Shown here in pieces: positions 56,001-62,000 of a DNA stretch of 64,000 nt. Made by a program: the position numbers and the translations under genes. The number at the start of each line of letters is the position of its first letter. Position 1 is the stretch's first letter. The DNA comes from Callaeas wilsoni (lineage: Eukaryota > Chordata > Aves > Passeriformes > Callaeidae), in NCBI GenBank assembly GCA_013398955.1, contig VWPU01019131.1:1-64000 (forward strand). The letters are read 5' to 3'. The notes below the pieces were generated by a model. The model saw only the letters and a program-made list of their open reading frames with translations, was not told the DNA's origin and ran no database searches.

Positions 56001-59000
56001 ACTACCAAAATCACAAAGTTTAATTGTCCCCTGATTACTAATAAGCAAGTTTTCCACCTTCAAAAAGATGCAGAGCAATACATTAAAAAATGCGTATTTT
56101 TAGTCCTGTACGCTAACACACATGCTTTTACACATCATCTTATTTGTGCATACATATAAAAACTAATCACTTCAGCCAAAAATATTGTTTACAGGAGAAC
56201 AAAGGTTTCAGATGGTACTGTAGTTTTATATGGTAGCAACACAGCCAAGTTTTAAAAGGAAGCACCAAGAACACCACGAGCAGGAAACATTCAGTACAGC
56301 AAGGAATCAACTCAGGGAGGGGCAAAAAAGAATTCATTGGAGCCTAAGAAAAGGCCAGTTTTTCAGATGAGAACTTGTAGAAGCAGTGTCTTAGAATCCA
56401 AATGCTTTCAGGCATAAAACTGAACACTGTTAGTTTAACTGCAGTGGGATGGAGGTTAAGACTGCTATAGACAAAAAATAGGAAGGTACTGGTAGAGAAG
56501 CAGGCTGCTAGGAGACATCTGTAAAGAGGCAGCTGTGACCTGGTGCAGAGACAGAACATAGCTATTTGAGGACCATGTGCTGCCTAAATAGCTCATCATC
56601 CATTATCCCTGCCTTTTTCTACTTCATAAATTCCAACCTTCCTGTATTGTTAATTGAAATGTGGAAGAAACTTAAGGAAAGTGTAAAAGTATTGGGCAGA
56701 TGTACTTGGAGTTATAATCACAAAAGGGCTGAAAAATAAAATTTGTACCTCTGTATAAACTTAGGAAAAGGTGTCAAAGTTAATAGGCTCAAAACTTTGA
56801 CTTACAGTTTTCTATGCTGCTGACCTTAGTTCAGTCTGCTAAAAAGGGTAGCACAGTTAAATGACCCCTGTTTGGCTCCTGGCTATAGTAAGGCCTCTGT
56901 CTCTTGCAGCACAACAATCATTTAATCTTGCTTTGCAGCTTCTGCAACATGAGACCAACACAAAACCAAATTCCTATCTTTTCCCAGGTTTTATCTCTGC
57001 AGGAACGTACATTCCTTGAGAAGAAAAAACAGTTTTTGAATTACAGCATTAGCTCAGCATCTATGCAGCTGGCTATGAAAGAAATTGTATATTTATTTGT
57101 AAATAGGTTTTTTAAATTTTTTTTTCCAGAAGAGAGATGCACCTTTCTACAAAAGCTAGCGGCTGGTGTATAGAAATTTCAGTGAAGAACGGTTAACATG
57201 TCTTCGACATGACCTCATGACCTAAAAGTCTGTTCAATGGTACCAAGAAAAAGAAAAGAAAAAGAAAAGGAGTGCTCTGTCACCAAAGCTAGGTTTGTAT
57301 TTATGGGCTATACTAATAGCTAACATCAAAGCTCTCATCAAGAGTGTTGAAAATACTTAACACATTTACTTCTAGAAGAGTGGTCTTAATTTCCTTTCCC
57401 CAAAGTAATTGAGTACATGCTTACTTAAGGAGGAACAAATTTTCCTACTCTTATATTCAAATGAAATTACATCAGGCTGGATACAGACACATGTGAAATT
57501 CAGACTCTACTCCAAGAGTAAGAATCTCTTCTGTCTTATTTTGTCTATGTTAATGAAAATTCAAATATATTCATAGTACAGCAGAATCTCACTGATGATT
57601 AGGGCTTCTTCATCTAAGGTATATTGAACAGGTAAAGGTGAACTCGTCTTCAAAATACAAAAGTCAAACTCAGGTAAGTCCTTTCAAATCTCCAAAGCTC
57701 TTAAGGGTAGAACACTTTCTACAGCATAACCCTATAAATTCCAGGTAAAGGCTCATCAAACAAACAAACAAAAAAAACCCCTAAGAAACAAAAGCTAGCA
57801 TGAATTATGTCTACCAAATTTTAAAATTCAAATTAAAAACAAGCACTGAAGTACAATGCAAGTTACCAGTTCTAAAACTACCAGCTTACTATACATTCTC
57901 AATGGCACTGTAATCCTTCACAGATAATTCAACATTCTTCTCCTTCAAAGCTTCACCTCTTCTACTAAGACACTTACACATCCCAGAACTGCAATTCACT
58001 AGTTGTAACTGGCTATTTTATCAAAAACAAAATACTCAGGCTAACTCAATCAGCAAAATATGATACACTACTTTTCTGACAGCTTGTTTCAGATACAGTA
58101 CAAGCAGTTCCTAACCGCACGCACAAGGAAAAGACGTTGTTTGAAGAGATGCAAAGTATTTCAGTGATGACCTTCACTAACACTCAGCAGATGTGGTGAG
58201 GCAATAGCTTTAAGCACTAAGCTCAAGAGTCGTTTTTAACACTGATCCAGCCCAGCAGCCTCATTTGCTGTTTAGAAGTTCAGCCTTTATTTAAATATTG
58301 TAATGTACCTTTAAGTCTCTGTGAATAATAGGAGGCTTCTGCTTATGCATATGCTGCACTGCTCTGCAGGTCTGATAAAAGATCTTCAAAACTGTGTCAC
58401 AAGAGATAAGTCCTTTGGATTCTACCTTCTTTAAGAATTCCACCAGCTGTCCTGCAGGAAATGAAAAAAATTCACATAAGCACACAGAGAACACTGCAAA
58501 TTCTGAAAGCTTGACACAAACAGACCCTTGTCAAGAAAGCTTAACAGTCTTGAGTTGCATTAAATAGATTTTCTGAAAATGGCAAGTCCATACTGACTAC
58601 AGGGACAAAAGAAAGAGTGCTCTAAGGAACTAGTCCTACTCCTCCTTTCTCTAACTAGTCTCAAACACAAAAAACTTAATGATTACCTCATATTTAAGAC
58701 AAGGTTAAACTGTAGTCTGAAAAACCATGATCTTTATCCTATAAAAGATAAGGTTTAACTCTAGCTCCACTGAACCATGCTATCTTCTACAGTCATCCAA
58801 AGCTTGTAAGTTAACAAGCAGCCTGTGCAAAGCAGCTGCCAGGAGCAACGTGCAGGGCTGAGAAAACAAATAAAGTTTACCTTTACACAGCTCTGTAAGT
58901 AGAAGAAACTCTCCCTGCCCCGTGTCTGATTCTTCTTTTCCTATAGATGCTGCAGAGCAAAACTGGACGATGTTGGGATGACCTGAAAGTTTTTTCTGGA

Positions 59001-62000
59001 GATAACATGTTCAAGGAAGATGACTGCCAAGTTCATTGATACTATTGCATCCAGTAGTTCATTTGAAATGTTAGCTTAAAACCGTGGAAAGCATAACAGT
59101 GGCAATCAATACCCTAAGCAAAACAGGGAAATCATGCCTCAGCTGTAAGAAATCTGAGAAAGTAACCTAAGGTAATGTAACTAGAAAGTCAAAATAAAAT
59201 ATTAAAAAATCCTTGTGATTACAGCTCAGAAGAAACTGGACTCAGTAACAGGTCTAGTTCTTTTTGTCTTTTGACAAGGACTGCAAGAACCTAGCATGAG
59301 TAGCAGGGACATCTAATCACCAGCTGCTTCTCTAGATAGCTGACCAAGAAAGGGCTATTGTATCCTCACCTATCTTTCCCAAGGAAGTATTAAGTATGCC
59401 ATGCTTCAATTTTAAGTAATTAAAATAAACAATTAGAGGTCTAAAAGGGCAAGGAACTTACCCTCCCATCATTAGTAATAACTTTTCATGCTAAAACCTT
59501 TATCATGTTTTACTTCTAGTTCAAAAATTTGAGGTATCATTTTTGAGCTATGTAAAGGGGAGTACAGTGTAAGTGATCTCAGCTCCTGCCAGTGGAAGTT
59601 ATGCTGCATTATGCCTGTCTGTGCATACACTGAGACTTGTGCCTATGAGACAAACACAATCTATTTACAGGATGCATTCACCAAGTCTGAAGAGGGAAAA
59701 GCAAAGACACTGTAAGTAGAACAAAGCTATTAAAAAAGGGCAAGTTGGATCCACACAATTCACATTAATCTGATCTTAAGCATCTCTCCACAACCTTCTA
59801 TTCAGACCCGCAGGAATTAATTGCATTTCATGGTTTTGTCTCAGAAAGTTAGCAACAACTAACCCTTCCTCATGTTGTACACATGCTTTAACGACTCCAA
59901 GTTGTGAAAAACATCCAAAGAACATTGAGTTCTTCACTCTTGGCAAGATAATGTCAGAGTAGATAGAAAATCTATAGTGCTACGGTACTCTGTCTTGGAA
60001 GTGTACTTTTAGTAAGTCGTGTTTAGGCTAAGATTTTGCCAAACATACCAGCAATCATAAAAAGAAATGTTTGAGTAGCTTAAATTAGGATCAGTAGGTT
60101 TGCCTGTTAATTCAAAATGAAGCTGAATACTCAGAGGGGAACACATCAGCATACCATAACTACATAGCTATTCACTGACTCTTGAAATAAACTGAGGGTC
60201 CAAGAGGAGCCAGACCAGGGAGAAAATATTGAATTTACTAAAATCAAGGATTGAAAACACTCTGAGATTACATTATACCCTACTCTCTGACATCACTGAA
60301 GACAAGAAGGACAGCAAGGGCACTGAGAAACATCTGCTTCTTGTTTCTGATGCATGTAGTCTACCAAAATTTCTTCCTTAATATCCAGCATTACTTCTTA
60401 AAGCCAGATGTATCCAAAGTAGAAATTACTAAATGTTGAGAGTAAAAGCAAAGAGCAATAAATACAGTACACGTGAGGGAATTCTATTTAAAATCTAAGT
60501 ATCATCTGAAGTCAAAAGGTCTCTTGACTACATTAACAGGGCTGCAAGAAAGTCCAATTAAGAATTTCATTTCTTGCTAGAAGTACATGGCAAAGTCTAC
60601 ACTAGCTACAAAAATCACCTGTATACATTGCATTACAGCAATTCTTGAAGAACTGAACTTTCTGGATGTTGGTACCAGATTCATGACAAACCACGAACCT
60701 GGACCTAAGGAATGTCAGTCCTCTTAGGCAGTGTATGGCATGCAAAAAACCAGAATCTGTAGAGCAATCCTTTGTTTCCCAGAAATCTCAGGCAATTAAA
60801 TATGTTACAGAAAAGGATACCATAAAACAAACTTCCTGAATGATGGCTTTGTTCTTTTCCTCTTCATTAGACAACAATCGCTGTCAAAAAAACGAAAATA
60901 ATTGAGAACATATCGTTACTAAAACTTACAGAATAATAATGCATAGATTTTTTTTTCACAGAATACGAAGGATAAACTATAGTCAAAAACCTAAGGAACT
61001 GTAATGGGGCAGTAAACAAAGCCGGCTTGTGGTATATTTTGTCATTCTGTCATAAATAATACCCAGTTTTCCAGTTACCTGGTCTACTCAGGTTTAGTGA
61101 TAATTGAGCAGTTGTATCTTTGACACTCTTATAAGTAACTGCTCTGACAGTTCTGATATATAAAACACTGAAGTCTCCTGGCTGCAGCATTGTGGGCTAA
61201 AAAGGAGATTCACCTTCTGTCTGAAATATTCAGCAACAACCTTCAACTCACTCTAGACAAAACTCCTCCACATTATGTAGCACAGCTTTTTCAATGGTAC
61301 TTGTGTAATCAGTAGCAAAATTAACCATTACTGTTTCCAGTCAACATTTGACTACAACCAGCCTGAGCATTTGCTACAAAAGTACCAGTTTTACAGAACA
61401 GAGAAAGTATAATAATGGGTCACCTTTTACCTGTTATTTTTTAATGGGACTACTTCTAGAGGACCTTTTGAACACATATAATATGTGGCTTTGGTCACAT
61501 TTGTTACTGTAGGATGTGGAAGGAAATGGAAAAAAACAAAGTTACTACTGGTGGTATACTGCCATCTTATCTCTCTCACCCCTCACACAACTACCCTGTT
61601 TACAGCTCATTACCAGAAGCCTCTAGAAACCAAGAATCCAGAGAAGTGTCTTTAAAAAGTACCATGCTGAATGTTTAAACAATGAGTCAAAGTGTGGAGC
61701 ATTATTTTTAATACTAAGGAAATTTACTCTTAAAGTAAGAAGGTATGCTAAATGTGCTTCTGACGAGTTAAAAAGATTCCTGTACTGCACTTCAGGTAAC
61801 TATGAACTATTATTTCTACCCATGCAACAAAATCTTTTGGACTGGATCATGAATTGCCAGACCAAATAAAAAAATAAAGACCAATGGCACCTAAAAGACC
61901 AATTCCCATGTTTGTCATCTAAATATGAAGTGCAGGGTTCTAACTGGAATGTCGATTATAAATAGTGGGCTACAAACACCACTATTTTAATGGATTTTTC

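Noticed and set aside
58982..58995. Alternative acceptor TTTCAG for the HPNIVQF exon
   Set aside because: It would remove KKLSG and break the reading phase. The CCAG 13 nt upstream keeps both.
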